Shown here: in pieces, positions 23,143-35,387 of the stretch
Layout: the number at the start of each line of letters is the position of its first letter
How positions within the stretch are numbered: position 1 is the stretch's first letter
Assembly (NCBI GenBank): GCA_022575985.1
Contig: JAKSXM010000007.1
Location: 28,584,501 to 28,648,500, forward strand
Direction of reading: 5' to 3'
Length of the DNA stretch: 64,000 bases
Source of the DNA: Anagrus nilaparvatae
Lineage: Eukaryota; Arthropoda; Insecta; Hymenoptera; Mymaridae
Notes under the pieces: generated by a model
What the model saw: the letters and a program-made list of their open reading frames with translations, nothing else
Databases searched by the model: none
Told to the model about the DNA's origin: nothing
Translations under genes and position numbers: made by a program

Positions 23143-23402
23143 TATTGCTGTTTTTGTCCACTAAGAATTGCCGTAGAGCCTAAAGATGGGTATTTTTAGC
23201 TTCGACCCTATTGAGACTTTTGATCAGGGGTACAAAACGAACAATTTTCCAGCATTAAACATAATATTTAAAAAAAAATGAATTTTTGCCGTTTTTCTCC
23301 CTTAAAAATTGCCGTAGAGCCTAAAGATGGTTGGAGCTTTGACCCCATGGAGACTTTTGATCAGGGGTACAAAACAAACAATTTTCCAAATTTTTAGCAA
23401 AT
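23143..23402 (+). repeat. Tandem direct repeat, two ~138-bp units
   Basis: Units starting near 23143 and 23285 share ATTGCCGTAGAGCCTAAAGA, GAGACTTTTGATCAGGGGTA and ACAATTTTCCA with few differences. Immediately right of the inverted repeat above. Confidence 0.8.
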
Positions 23403-24719
23403 TTCACCGGAAGACCATTTTCCGTATAAAATTTGCGGGGTCCTTTACTATTTTTGTAGTAATATTGCTAAATCATAGTAAAATATAAATTAATAAACGG
23501 TAGTAATATTGTGTTCATTATTTTTTACTGTGTATATGTAACTTACATCTATGAAAAATAAAGTAGAGCAGTGGATATGAAATCCAAAGGGCGCGGGTTC
23601 GAGGCGCTGATGGCAATTCGGGTCCAAATTCAGAATTTTAAACAATAGAAACTTTTTTTTCAAATCAAATATTATAGGTTCTTGAATTTTTTTAATTTAG
23701 AAAAATATGTTTACGAAATCTGTGCAAATTGGAGTAAGTAAATTTAAGAAGAGCATTTCATAAAAAAAATTAAGTCCTTAATGAAAATTTTATTTCTTTT
23801 TAAGTCATTTTTCTGAATTTGCTTATAAAGCTTAATATTTTATAGTTTTGCATTGAAAGGGACATCTTCAAATTCAGAAAAGGGCTTTGTTATTTTCTTA
23901 AAATTAAATAATATTTGGTTAATTGAATATAATTTTTGTTCCGATATTTTAAAAATTCTACTTAGCACTTAGTTTTTTAAGCTTTTAAAACTATTCGTTG
24001 GTCTTTAGGATTAAAGGGTGAAATTTCAACGGTAAACTATTTCTGTTTTGAAAATTATCTGCTAGCAACTAGTTCAATAAAAGCGTTATTTGGGATACTT
24101 TAAATTTTTTTATGTAACTTTTATTTTTGCCGAAAAATATTTTTAGAAAAGAATTAATTTCATAAATTATAAAAAATTAAATTTTTTTAAAATACTTTTT
24201 GCAAGTTCATAAAAAATTATATTATTTTAAAATATATGCTATTTATTTACTATGCAAAAGTGTTAAATAGCATATTTTATCGATCATAAATTCATGTCTT
24301 TATAGATAATGCTCTCCCTCTTTTACAATGTATAAGTAATATCGCGCATGAACGCAATTTCCGATTTAACGTAATTATTATACTTTTTTTTTTTAAATAA
24401 TTTATTTATAAAAACTGTAGTCGCAATTTGCAGTCAGTAATTCTATGAAAAATTAAAATTGTATTTTTTGTCTGACTAAATATAAACCCTTTCTACTTGA
24501 TAAAGATAAATTTGAAAAAAATGATTGATGCAGAAGTAAATAACTTTTTATTACCCTATTTTTTATTTAAACTTCATAGGCTACTTTTTTTTTAATAACA
24601 AAATTTCTTCATAAAAAAATTTTTTTTTATTAAAATATATGATCTGTATTTTTTTGATAAAACTCGAGAAAATATATGGGAGAGAAAAAAGAAAAGAAAA
24701 CGATTTATTGTTAACGGCG
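23403..24719. other. AT-rich DNA with a tRNA-like fragment
   Basis: At 23568-23612 GAGCAGTGG...GAAATCCAAAGGG and GCGGGTTCGAGGC resemble part of a tRNA (anticodon arm and B box), but no complete cloverleaf forms. It may be a tRNA-derived SINE head. The rest has no recognised feature. Confidence 0.3.
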
Positions 24720-24915
24720 TTTAGCTAAAGGTAAAGGATTCGATTATATGTGCTTTCAGCGCATGTTCCAATGAATTTGATAAGCATATAGTGTTGAGCA
24801 ACAAAATATTTCTTGGAAGGGGTTGAAGAGAACTTTGTGGCTGTCCGCGGGAAGCTGCGGCCGGCCAGAGTTCGGACTCCTTTTGGCTGCTTTGTAACTC
24901 GCACCACTCTATTAA
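24720..24915. other. Isolated GC-rich patch, possible regulatory or exon DNA
   Basis: About 200 bp of mixed composition, including CTGCGGCCGGCC, within very AT-rich DNA. Overlapping minus-strand frames of 60-65 codons are open, but neither resembles a known family and no clear splice sites bound them. Could be a promoter, 5' UTR exon or old repeat. Confidence 0.3.
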
Positions 24916-26454
24916 CAACGTGCGTTTCTTTTAATGTTAAATTTTTTTTTTTAAATTGGTATCGAAATTAAAAGTTAAACCTTTTTTAAAAAAGGGCTCA
25001 TAAACGCGCGCGAACTCGCGCGCGGGTGTGTGTGTGTGTCCGTAAAATTATACTAGTGTAAAAATAAAAAAAGTTTTGTTATCACTTTTCTTTTCACTTA
25101 TAAAGATAAAGTCTTAAATCTTAAAGAAGTTTTCCTTACTTTTTTTTTCTCGAGAATAATAGAAAGCTTTGATAACAATAGAGTGTAAAAGATGCGGAAA
25201 AGGATACACTGTTGTGATTTTTTTATTATAAGAAATACGGATAAGCCAGTTGTTTACAAAAAAGCTACTGTATTTTAAAAAAATAATAATTCAATTTTTT
25301 CTATGCAAAAATAAAAGTTTTTTTTTTTTTAAATAATTGGGTGTTTGTGCTTGTAGCTTATAAAATAATAATGATGAAAATAATAATATATGTGATCTTA
25401 TAAAAAGAAAAAATATAAGAAGCTTGAAGAAAAGGATTATTTTAGATTAGTTTTGAAGAAGTCAGAATTTATATATTTTTATTAAAATCAATGTATCTAT
25501 CGTTATTATAAATTGCCTGTCACAGTATAAAAAATAAAAAAATTATTATTATTTTTATTTTTTCGTGACATCTGTTATTACTACTACAAATAAATGTTTA
25601 TGTTTTTTATTAATGATAAGCTTTGTTATTATAAATGTAATGAAGATTTTTCTTAATGTATGCTAGCTTTATTAAACATTTTAGTATTTTATTAAAGAAA
25701 ATAAAAATTATACAACAAACCAATAGTTGTAATAGTTATTATTATTTTTCTTTTTTTCATTATTTTTTATAAATGTTAGAAAAATTTTACATTTTTACAA
25801 AAGAGAAAGAATAGTTCTGAAAGGAATGTTAGATAATGCAAATTATTCTGAATAGGACGTAACTCTGGAACTCGATTCTAAAACTCTGGCCCGGGCCTGG
25901 CTTCCAAACATTTCTCATTTAATTAACTATATTCAGTATTTATTTTCTATACAATTAAACTTCTTTATTTACATGTAATTTATATATCGAGTGTGGAAGC
26001 GTTTACAGCCCTCTTTCCCGCTTTAACAAATGAAGGACTGGCCCGTTTTGGTTTCCAGACTGGGACAGATTTGCGTAGTCTAGTTTTGCAAACCAGGTCT
26101 GACCAGCCCAGACTTACAGATTCTATTCAGGATTAAATATAAAATGTTCTGCTTTTTGGCTGTTGTTATATTTAAATGTTTTTTTAGCTTTTAGTATATT
26201 GCTATGTGTTAAATATCAAACACATTTTCATCTATCAAAGTTTATTAAATGTTAGTTCAATGTTAATTTTTATTAAATTTGACTTATTATGACATTTTTT
26301 TTTATTACGTGAGTTTAGTCATTAAAAATCAATCGAAACACCGATATCAATTTAAATTTATAATATTTATTTTAAATGACCATGTAATATTCTACTTACT
26401 AGAGACTATCAGTTTGTTGCTCAGAAAAAAAACCAATCAAAAAACTTATAATTG
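24916..26454. other. AT-rich DNA, no gene seen
   Basis: Contains a short alternating purine-pyrimidine stretch (GCGCGCG...CGCGCGCGGG then a GT run, 25005-25040). A small G/C-rich inverted pair lies near 25890-26110 (CTGGCCCGGGCCTGG facing GGACTGGCCCG and CTGACCAGCCCAG). Confidence 0.35.
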
Positions 26455-26690
26455 TTTTGCGTAAACACAACCTAAATGCACGGAACATGATTACTACAGC
26501 TGAGGGTTAGGTGTAATAAATAAGTGGTACGCAACATTACAATACAATTCGCTATTCTTAATTTACTAGATATTAAGATTCTCAATTCAAATTATTCTGA
26601 TTCTCTAAACCCGAATTATTCTAGGTCCCTAAATCAAAAATAATCTCCCGGGAAAAATTTTTCAGATCTAATCAGATCTGACCAGGGGGG
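26455..26690 (+). repeat. Dispersed AACATG-family repeat, partial copy
   Basis: Shares ACACAACCTAAATGCA, GGAACATG, CAACATTACAATACAATT and AAACCCGAATTATTCTA with the longer copy at 36985-37550. The right terminal repeat is not present here. Confidence 0.6.
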
Positions 26691-29600
26691 GTCAATTATT
26701 TTTATAATTTATTTTAGGTGTATTATTATGTAAAAAACATCCTCAGAAGTTTTTATTAAATTCTACTTCTACCATATTACTGTTAAACACCTTAAATAAA
26801 ATAAAATTTTTGGTAATTTAGGTTAATTTTAAGTTTAATTTTTGCCGTTTAGAGTATATGAGAAGGACTTACAAAAAATAAATTTGTCTTGAAAAATCAA
26901 GTACCAGCGAAGTATCCAGAAAAAAATCGGTGCATGCAATCTTAACTTTTAGGGTCAATATACAAGAAATATTAAAAGGAAAGATTTTTATTTACTTGGA
27001 TAATTTTTATATAAAAGTTAAGATTTATCGAATTTTACTTGCTAAAAGTTTTTGATGTAACATTACGTTTAAAATTATATTTTTATAAATAGCTGTTTGT
27101 GAATGATAAAAAGACATGAATTCAATTTATGGAGAAAATTAGATCTTTAGTTAAATTAATGTACATTGGCTCTGAAAATTATAAATACTTCGTTTTTATC
27201 CTTCTCTTTTCATTTTCAGTTTCAAACCCTTAAAGCTTCTTTCAAAACAATTAATTAATGCAAACGCCTTTTTAATTAAATATTAATAAAACTTGAATAA
27301 GATTCAATTTTTATCATACTAATTATTTGTATATGAGGTTTTCCATAACAACTAGGTTTGTATTAGAGTATAGTCACCAGATTATTTGCTCTAAAAAAGT
27401 TTCCACTCAGAGCGTAAAAAAAATATTTTCCTTTTTTTCGTAGCCATTTATCTTTCATTAAAATTAAACAATTTTGAAACTCTTTGCCCACCACTCATTA
27501 ATACATCTAGAATTTAGCAACCACCTTTTTCTTTGCAAAAAACACTTACCTGATATAAATTTATTTTTTCCATTCTCTCTTTTATCCATTGCATACATTA
27601 CCCAATCTTACTACCTATAGGTACGTAAGTATGACGGAAAAAATTTAAGGATTAATACTACCCTCAGATGTTTTTGCTTTTAATAAAAATCATGTGCTGA
27701 ACAGTAAGTATAAACGCGCTTGAAGTTCAGGCAATTTTAACTAGTTTAATGATAATATAGGAGACCATAAAGGAGTAAACAAAATCAGTATAAATAAGAT
27801 TTTTACTTCGATGCTGCCTACACTCGCTCATTATGCCCGATGGTTCATGATATTAATGATATTTTTTCCCTTGCTTAACACAAATGGATATTTTTATTCT
27901 TTTGTACACCTTTGAACAATAAATTAACTTAAATTCGATATTGGGTATTTTTTAAAAATAAAATTTAAGTTTTGTTAAAATTTAATTATTTGAAAGACAA
28001 CCATTGCCAAGCAAAACAAAAATTTATAAAAAGAATAAAAAATTTAAAATTGAATGTTCATAATAAATATTGAAAATAAAGCAACAGCTTATTGAAAGTT
28101 TCCATAAGCGTGAATTGAAAGCTTTATTTTTATGTATATTTATATGGAAAGAGAAATAGAACACGAGTAAATCCAAGCACGTATTTCTTATCATCAGAAG
28201 CAAGAGTCTCATAAAAAGTTGTGTTCATCCTCTCTGTCAACACCCTTCGCATTTCATGTCTCGCATAAAAGCTCGAATACTTTTCTTTTCTTAAAACATA
28301 CGCATGTATAAGTTTTGCGCGCGTACACACGCACACAAACTCAAAGGACTAGTTTCACGAGCCGTTATATACGCGAGGCAAGTAATGAAATTAACTCATC
28401 TGGCTACATCATAGGGGCGTGTTTTCTAAAGCACTGCACGCGACTTGGAGCAACTGGTTGATTTATGGGTTACCTCTTTTTCATATCTTTTTTTACTGTA
28501 TATCCATGTATTATTCTATCACCTCATTAGTATTCAAGTTTTATTTTTATTTTCTGTCATGGTGATTAATTTTTTCTATTTTTTCTTTGTCAAAACTTTT
28601 ATTTCAGTCAACTCAACACTTTTTAACGAGGATGCTGCTCAACTTTTTTAATTTACTGTATCATGAATAATGCAAATTTATTCTTTTTATTAACTTTATT
28701 ATCACTGAATTTAAATATATTTTTATTTTACGATGATTATTTTAACAAATTCAAAAAATACCTACTATTTTTTCAATTTGTGATTATTTATTAATTTTTT
28801 TATTTTATTTTATTTTATTAAATTACTTATCATTTAAGGCATGAGGTCTTAACTTTAATAAAATCTCTCTTTATAAAATTTCACGAAAAACTTGTTAACA
28901 GTCTATCATAATTTTGTGATATTTATCGACTTGAAATTTAAAACTACCACTCTCGTACATTTCTTCAAATACTTTTATTTTCATCTTCATATTCTTTTCT
29001 TAATTAGTTGGAACAGGTTAGTTTGAAAATTATCAAGTCTTTCACAACTAAAATGTACCTATAAACTTTTAGGTAATGTTCAGGGCACAATTCTATCTAG
29101 ACATTTCGCATGTTAAGGTTACCATTATCATTTTTTACTTTTCTTGGGTGATTTTTTTTCCTAATCTTCTTAAAAACATTGTATTTTAATTTATTTTTTT
29201 TACTACTTTACCCTCCTTAGTCTACAGGGTTGGCACGCGCAGTGACGGAGTCTCAAACGCATTTAGAATTTAAAATATTCCCATTCTAATTTTATGCATA
29301 TGAATGAGAAAACAAATGTTTGATACTTTTTCGTAACGCAATTAAATTTATAAAAATTTTGAATTTATGAAATAATTTTTATTTAAATTGTACATGATAA
29401 ATTTGCTCATATTTATAAGATTTTTTAGCTGAAAAAATTGAGAAATGGATATTAAAAAAAATGCACGTTCTTGGGGCTGCAACGTCTATATGTGTGGAGG
29501 TGCAGAAACAAATGCAAAATTTTACATTCACATACATACTATTATATGTAAAAAATCTTACATACCTATATTTAACACTTTTTACTACTAAAAAATTCAA

Positions 29601-30448
29601 AAATCTCATCAAAAACGCGTTTTTCTTACTTTTTTTTATTTTTTGAAAATTTGGTAAAAAAGGTCTAAACTTTGACCGCTTATAACTCGGCCCCAGTGCG
29701 TCCAACTGAAAAATTACTAATGATCATTTTTGCAGGAAATTTTTTTAGGTACAACTTTTACTTGAAGCTTTCTTTTTATTTATTTTGCTTTTTGAGTTAT
29801 TTGCAAAAAACCGTTTTGCCCCAACTTTAGCCCCCTTGGGAGAGGGGGGGGGGCAGTACTAGGTTGGAATTTCTGATTTTGTTTCCCCTTACAAATTAGC
29901 CCAAAACCAGCACACTCCACAACTTTTTTTTTCTGGAGGATTTTTGTCCATGTCGAGACCTTTATTCAATAGTCTAAATAGTATATGTTTTAATGAAATA
30001 AAGATTTGAAAAAGATTCAAGTCACATGCAAGCAGTATACCTAATATTACTAAAAGTTAATAATTTTTCTCCGAAATAGTTATGTCGATCACATTAAATT
30101 TACTAAATTTTTAGTAAATTTTAATATTTTCAATGAACTTAATTCGTAGCGTTATTTTATTTATCTAGAAAAAAAGTTGGTAATGTTTCTACAAGATTTA
30201 CTATTAAGGAAAACATATTTCCTTAATGTTTTCTGATATATAGTTTATAGAAAATTATCATCTGGAAATTGAAGAACAAAAGATGAATATATATGGTATA
30301 GAAATATAGAAAATGTATAATATGTACAATCTAACGACGAAAAAGAGAGTAAAGAGACTCTATATATTATAATATATGACCCAATTGAATATACTTATTA
30401 CGTGCAGAATATACGAAAGTGTATACACATAGAGACTGCGTGTCTACG
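26691..30448. other. AT-rich DNA, no gene recognised
   Basis: About 3.7 kb without a recognisable exon. It includes the short element at 27805-27875, a CACAC-rich patch near 28310-28450 of higher GC content, and a possible old repeat at 29640-29960 (GCTTATAACTCGGCCCCAG, and a G-run at 29839-29853). Confidence 0.35.
27805..27875 (-). repeat. Short CAAGGGATA-type element, partial copy
   Basis: Shares GATTTTTAC, TGC(C/T)TACACTCGCTC and TTTTTTCCCTTGCT-like ends with the copy at 58720-58810. Confidence 0.45.
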
Positions 30449-31178
30449 GCAGCTTGTAGCGGCCTCTCGTTGACACGCATGTAAATCGCGTTTTTTGCTT
30501 GCTTGCATGCATGCAAGCAAAATTTTTAAAAAAATTTTTTAATAAAAAAAAGAAAATAACAGCTTAATGTTTATTTTTAAGTGTAATAAACCTAAACAAG
30601 GTGAATTTTATACTAAATTATGCAATAAAAACAAAAATTTGATATTAATTAAACCCAAATACCAAAAATGATTATTGGTTATATCAGAGTACTATTTTTT
30701 AATGTTGATTATTGATGAATAAATGGTGGACAATAAAAATAAGATTTAGTTTTATAAATTTAATCCTTTTTTTTTCAGATTAATAACATTTTAGATCATA
30801 TAAAATAATAGAATTTCATTGTTTTTAATATGGGGGACACTATTTTACTATGAAATTCATGTACTAAGTATAAGCATAACTAAATTTGAAAAAGGGACAA
30901 TGCAGAATGATTAAACTGCTGAAAAAGATAAAAGGATACTTATTTGTTCATAATGTGCAAGAATCAAATTACATGCTGATCATCGAAGAAACTTTATTTT
31001 ATCAAGAGAAAGTTTATACGATAATTCAAGTCCAAAACTTATTATTTTTATGAACTCGCTTAGTTTTCAAAGGATTTCATAACAGACCAGAAACTAATTC
31101 TATATCAATTGCCTCTCTTACATATCCTGGTTGAAGTCGAGTCAAATGCTGAAACTCGAAGCCCAGAGTATGGTTGAA
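30449..31178 (+). repeat. Left arm of a 730-bp inverted repeat
   Basis: Compared line by line with the reverse complement of 31650-32379, I found no mismatch and no indel across all 730 bases. It begins GCAGCTTGTAGCGGCCTCTC, contains the nested palindrome CTTGCATGCATGCAAG near 30501, and has no substantial ORF. The longest stretch is 48 codons (30907-31053), too short to trust. Past 31178 the match continues weakly for about 40 bp into the spacer. Confidence 0.95.
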
Positions 31179-31649
31179 ATGCCTACCAAACATCATCTTT
31201 TACACTCACCTTATTATGCAGAGCATTAGTAACAATTTAAAGATTTCATTTCATTTGTTTATTAATTTATTAGAGATTTTTTTGCTATGTCTTTATATAT
31301 TGGTAGGTGAAAAATTTATTAAAAACCACTTTTTTACTGTTTTAAACTGGAGCAGATTGAAAAATGAGGACTTATTTTTCTTTTTCTAAGCCATCATTTG
31401 AGTCTTCTGCAAAATCTTCAAGCTTTTACCTCATATGTTTATCAAATTATTTAAATTTTCAAGTATTCTTATTCGTTAAATCTTGAGAGAGGGTGAGAAA
31501 ATTGTATTTACACAACTATATATTTAAAAACAAAAAATTTGAGACAAAGAGAAAAAGATACTAATGTTTTATAACAATTGAAGACAACAATATATTTCAA
31601 ACCTGGAGCATAATAAGATAAGATTAAAAGATGATGTTTGGTATTTGAA

Positions 31650-32379
31650 TTCAACCATACTCTGGGCTTCGAGTTTCAGCATTTGACTCGACTTCAACCA
31701 GGATATGTAAGAGAGGCAATTGATATAGAATTAGTTTCTGGTCTGTTATGAAATCCTTTGAAAACTAAGCGAGTTCATAAAAATAATAAGTTTTGGACTT
31801 GAATTATCGTATAAACTTTCTCTTGATAAAATAAAGTTTCTTCGATGATCAGCATGTAATTTGATTCTTGCACATTATGAACAAATAAGTATCCTTTTAT
31901 CTTTTTCAGCAGTTTAATCATTCTGCATTGTCCCTTTTTCAAATTTAGTTATGCTTATACTTAGTACATGAATTTCATAGTAAAATAGTGTCCCCCATAT
32001 TAAAAACAATGAAATTCTATTATTTTATATGATCTAAAATGTTATTAATCTGAAAAAAAAAGGATTAAATTTATAAAACTAAATCTTATTTTTATTGTCC
32101 ACCATTTATTCATCAATAATCAACATTAAAAAATAGTACTCTGATATAACCAATAATCATTTTTGGTATTTGGGTTTAATTAATATCAAATTTTTGTTTT
32201 TATTGCATAATTTAGTATAAAATTCACCTTGTTTAGGTTTATTACACTTAAAAATAAACATTAAGCTGTTATTTTCTTTTTTTTATTAAAAAATTTTTTT
32301 AAAAATTTTGCTTGCATGCATGCAAGCAAGCAAAAAACGCGATTTACATGCGTGTCAACGAGAGGCCGCTACAAGCTGC
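31650..32379 (-). repeat. Right arm of the 730-bp inverted repeat
   Basis: Exact reverse complement of 30449-31178. Spacer 31179-31649 is 471 bp of ordinary AT-rich DNA. No target duplication is evident (left flank CTACG, right flank ATTAA), so it does not look like a simple transposon insertion. Transcription through it would give a 730-bp perfect dsRNA stem. Confidence 0.95.
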
Positions 32380-34274
32380 ATTAAAAGAGATGATTCCTCT
32401 TCATAAGAGTAAAATCTATCTATACACAAATACATACTTGGGTTTGTGTGCGTGTCTATATATATTTTGTATATGGTTGATTTGCAATTTCTCATGTTTT
32501 TATTTCAAAATTTTCCTGTGATAACTACCATTGATTTAATTAAAATATTCCCCAAAATATTTTATTGTAATATTACAATAAAGATTTTCGGAAAAATAGA
32601 TAAGATCTTATAAAAATCTTGAATTTTGTCGTTATTTTGTCCTAAATTCATGTCTTAAATTAAATTCTTTTCTTAAATTCGTCTTAAAATTACTTCAAAA
32701 TGCAACAAATCAAGGCGTTCATCTTTAGAACTAAATATTTTAAATTTATTTCTTTATTTCTTTATTTCAAAATTAACGGGCTTATAACCGTTTTAACAAT
32801 TTTCTAATATAAATTAATTGCATTTAATTCAGATTACAGTATATGCACTATATTAATTTGTAAATTTGTTATAAATTACAAGAATGGAAAATTTAAAAAA
32901 TTAAAAGAAAATTAGATCTATTTTTTTATCAAAATTTATGTACATTTGAAATTAAGAATATTAACAAATTATACAATTAATGTGATTTTAATAAAAGAAT
33001 TATAATTTTGTCAAATGTAAAATTGGACTAGAGAAATAATTTTGATTTTTGTTGTTTTATCACAGCATAAAATATAATAAACTTTTAACAGGTTCAGGAT
33101 GTTATGGTTATAATCGGTCATGTTAATCGTAGTGGCGTAATCTATTTTTTTTCAGATATTGTTTGAATAATTGGTTATATCAGAAGTTTTCCCTATCTCG
33201 AGGCATAGACTATTCCACTCTCTTCTGATCCAGAGAGAGGGGAGCGGAGCAGAAAATCTCTTCTAGTGGTCTATAGGCCTTCTTAGATTATAGTTTGAAT
33301 TTCTTCTCATCAAACAAAGCGCAAAGTAAAGTAATTAGTCGAATGGATCACTTTGTATCGTGAATTTGATTTGCAAAGGCAAGCTTTGGCGAAAATTTTT
33401 TTAATTACAAAATTTTTTGTAAAGATTACATAAAATTTTTAACTTGTTTATGAATGAATTTTAGTAATATTGAAAATGGTTATAATTACTATAATTTTTG
33501 AGCATAAAATAACCAAAGATTATAATGTAAATAAAACTAGCATTTTTGGTTATAACAGTAATTTTTCTCCGTATGGAATCAAATATCTCGTAAAATTAAA
33601 AAATAAGTTTTATATTTCTTATAAACAGGGTGATTTGTAGAGTACTATTGAAGTAGTATAAAGTTTATTAGAATCATATTAATAAGTGTATTAGGCACGT
33701 GATACATAAGCGATGATGATCCAAGTTTTAAAAAAAATCCCCTATAAAATTTATTTACGTACATGGCAAAAGGATATTAAACTTCAACAGTCTGAAATCT
33801 CGCGCCCCCTTTTACATACTTCAGTATAGAAAATAACTAACGGCACGTGGCGGAAAATGCTTTTGTCACATGCCTATGGCTATACGTATAATTTAGACAT
33901 TTTGAATTTCATTTACATTTATATTATTCATTTTTAGGGGGGTATTTCTATATATTTTAATTTTAACAAATTTAATATTACTAAATAGCTATTTTTAATC
34001 TTATTTCACCAAAATTATTATCTGAAAAAGTTTTTCAATGGTACAAAAATAATGCATTAAATACTTTTCCATAAAGGTAGCGCCTTGAAATGCAATCAAT
34101 TGAATATGCCAAGTCAGGAGTCAATGATTTTTGGCCTGGAACAATTTTCAAAATTGGGCTTGGACTAAAAAAGTAAATACCAAATGAAGGTATGCGTGAA
34201 TTATGTACGATGAAAAATATATTGTCAAAAATTGAACAAGATGATTAAAACCTCTTTTTTCAAGTGCATAAGAA
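32380..34274. other. AT-rich DNA, no gene recognised
   Basis: A patch at 33190-33360 with GA/CT-rich sequence (GAGAGAGGGGAGCGGAGCAG) stands out in composition but has no convincing ORF or splice context. Nothing else to report. Confidence 0.3.
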
Positions 34275-34560
34275 AAAATTTATAACCGGTTTGTGTAACT
34301 ATACAACCAACGAGCATAGAACATGTTCACTCATAACAGTAATAAATCCAAAAACCGAAATTACAATGAATCCTGAAATATAAATTATCCTAAGTCCATA
34401 AACTTAAGGTATTCTAATTTGTTGTTATTATCAGGGTATGATCAGGTCCTGACTCCCACTTCAAATTATTTTAAGTCCCTAAATTGAAAATAAGTCCATT
34501 TAACCCCCCCCCCCCTAAAACGTCACTTTTTCACCCCCCCCCCCCCTGCCGAGACAAACT
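34275..34560 (+). repeat. Dispersed AACATG-family repeat, diverged copy
   Basis: TATAACCGGTTTGTGTAA, then GAACATGTTCAC and repeated CCTAAGTCCATAAAC/AAGTCCCTAAAT phrases, ending in two C-runs of 11-13 at 34506-34550. Same order as the copy at 36985-37550. Confidence 0.6.
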
Positions 34561-34659
34561 TTTTCAAATACCCCATCCAATGACAATTTGTTTTCAGTAT
34601 TCCGAATATTTTAGCGTTCATAATTCAATATATATTATCAATTGTCAAAATTGTCCATT

Positions 34660-35387
34660 TTAAGGTTGTAGATTGGATTGGAAAATGAAAAAAATCGATT
34701 TTTATTTTATTTTATTTCTCAGCTGTTTTATTATGAATGACTTTACAAATTTTTTTACTTAATTCTTAATAATTAATCTTCAAAAAAAACCAACCAAAAA
34801 TTTAGTATCATGATTAGTACCATTTATAGAGGGCAGCAAAGTAGAGGTCTGAAAAGCATGGCCGCAAGATGATCTCGGAAACGGCATTTTGAAAAAAAAA
34901 AACCAAAAAGATTCTTAACAAGGAAGGTCTCTTACGTGACAATTTACCACTTTTTGAAAAAAATTTGATAAAATAAAAAAATGGGAGCGCCTGAAAAAAA
35001 AAGTACGAAAATCTACCCCCTTTTTTACCCTTCAACATCCCCTGAAGCAAGCAAAAAATATTTTTTTTAATGAAAATGTGGTAAATTGATGCGTAATTTA
35101 TCTATACGAATAAAACCCACCAACTTTTTTTGAAATAGGGCCAGCCAATCCTGAGATCATCTTGCGGCCATTTGAAAAAAAGTAGTTTCGAGTAAAACGC
35201 GTTTAAAGTTTTTTTTTGCTGTGTTACACATACGAAGCGCGCTCGGTAAATTTCGTTTTTGATCTTTTAAATGTTTGAATTTTATTAAAATATTTTAACA
35301 GGTGATTTTTAAGGGTATAAATAATTCAAAAAAAAAATTTTTTTAAAAATCGATTTATTTTTTATACAATCCAATCTACAACCTTAA
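34660..35387. repeat. Foldback element (~730 bp) with diverged arms
   Basis: Outer arms TTAAGGTTGTAGATTGGATT (34660-) and AATCCAATCTACAACCTTAA (-35387) are complementary. A second complementary pair lies inside: GGCCGCAAGATGATCTC near 34860 faces GAGATCATCTTGCGGCC near 35153. Non-coding; diverged between the pairs. Confidence 0.75.

Noticed and set aside
30907..31053. 48-codon ORF in the left palindrome arm (mirrored at 31775-31921)
   Set aside because: Too short, no family likeness and no conserved context; likely chance.
31655..31750. Reading with GYVREAIDIE, reminiscent of LINE or Penelope C-terminal tails
   Set aside because: Only about ten residues fit and the following motifs are absent; not enough to call a retroelement.
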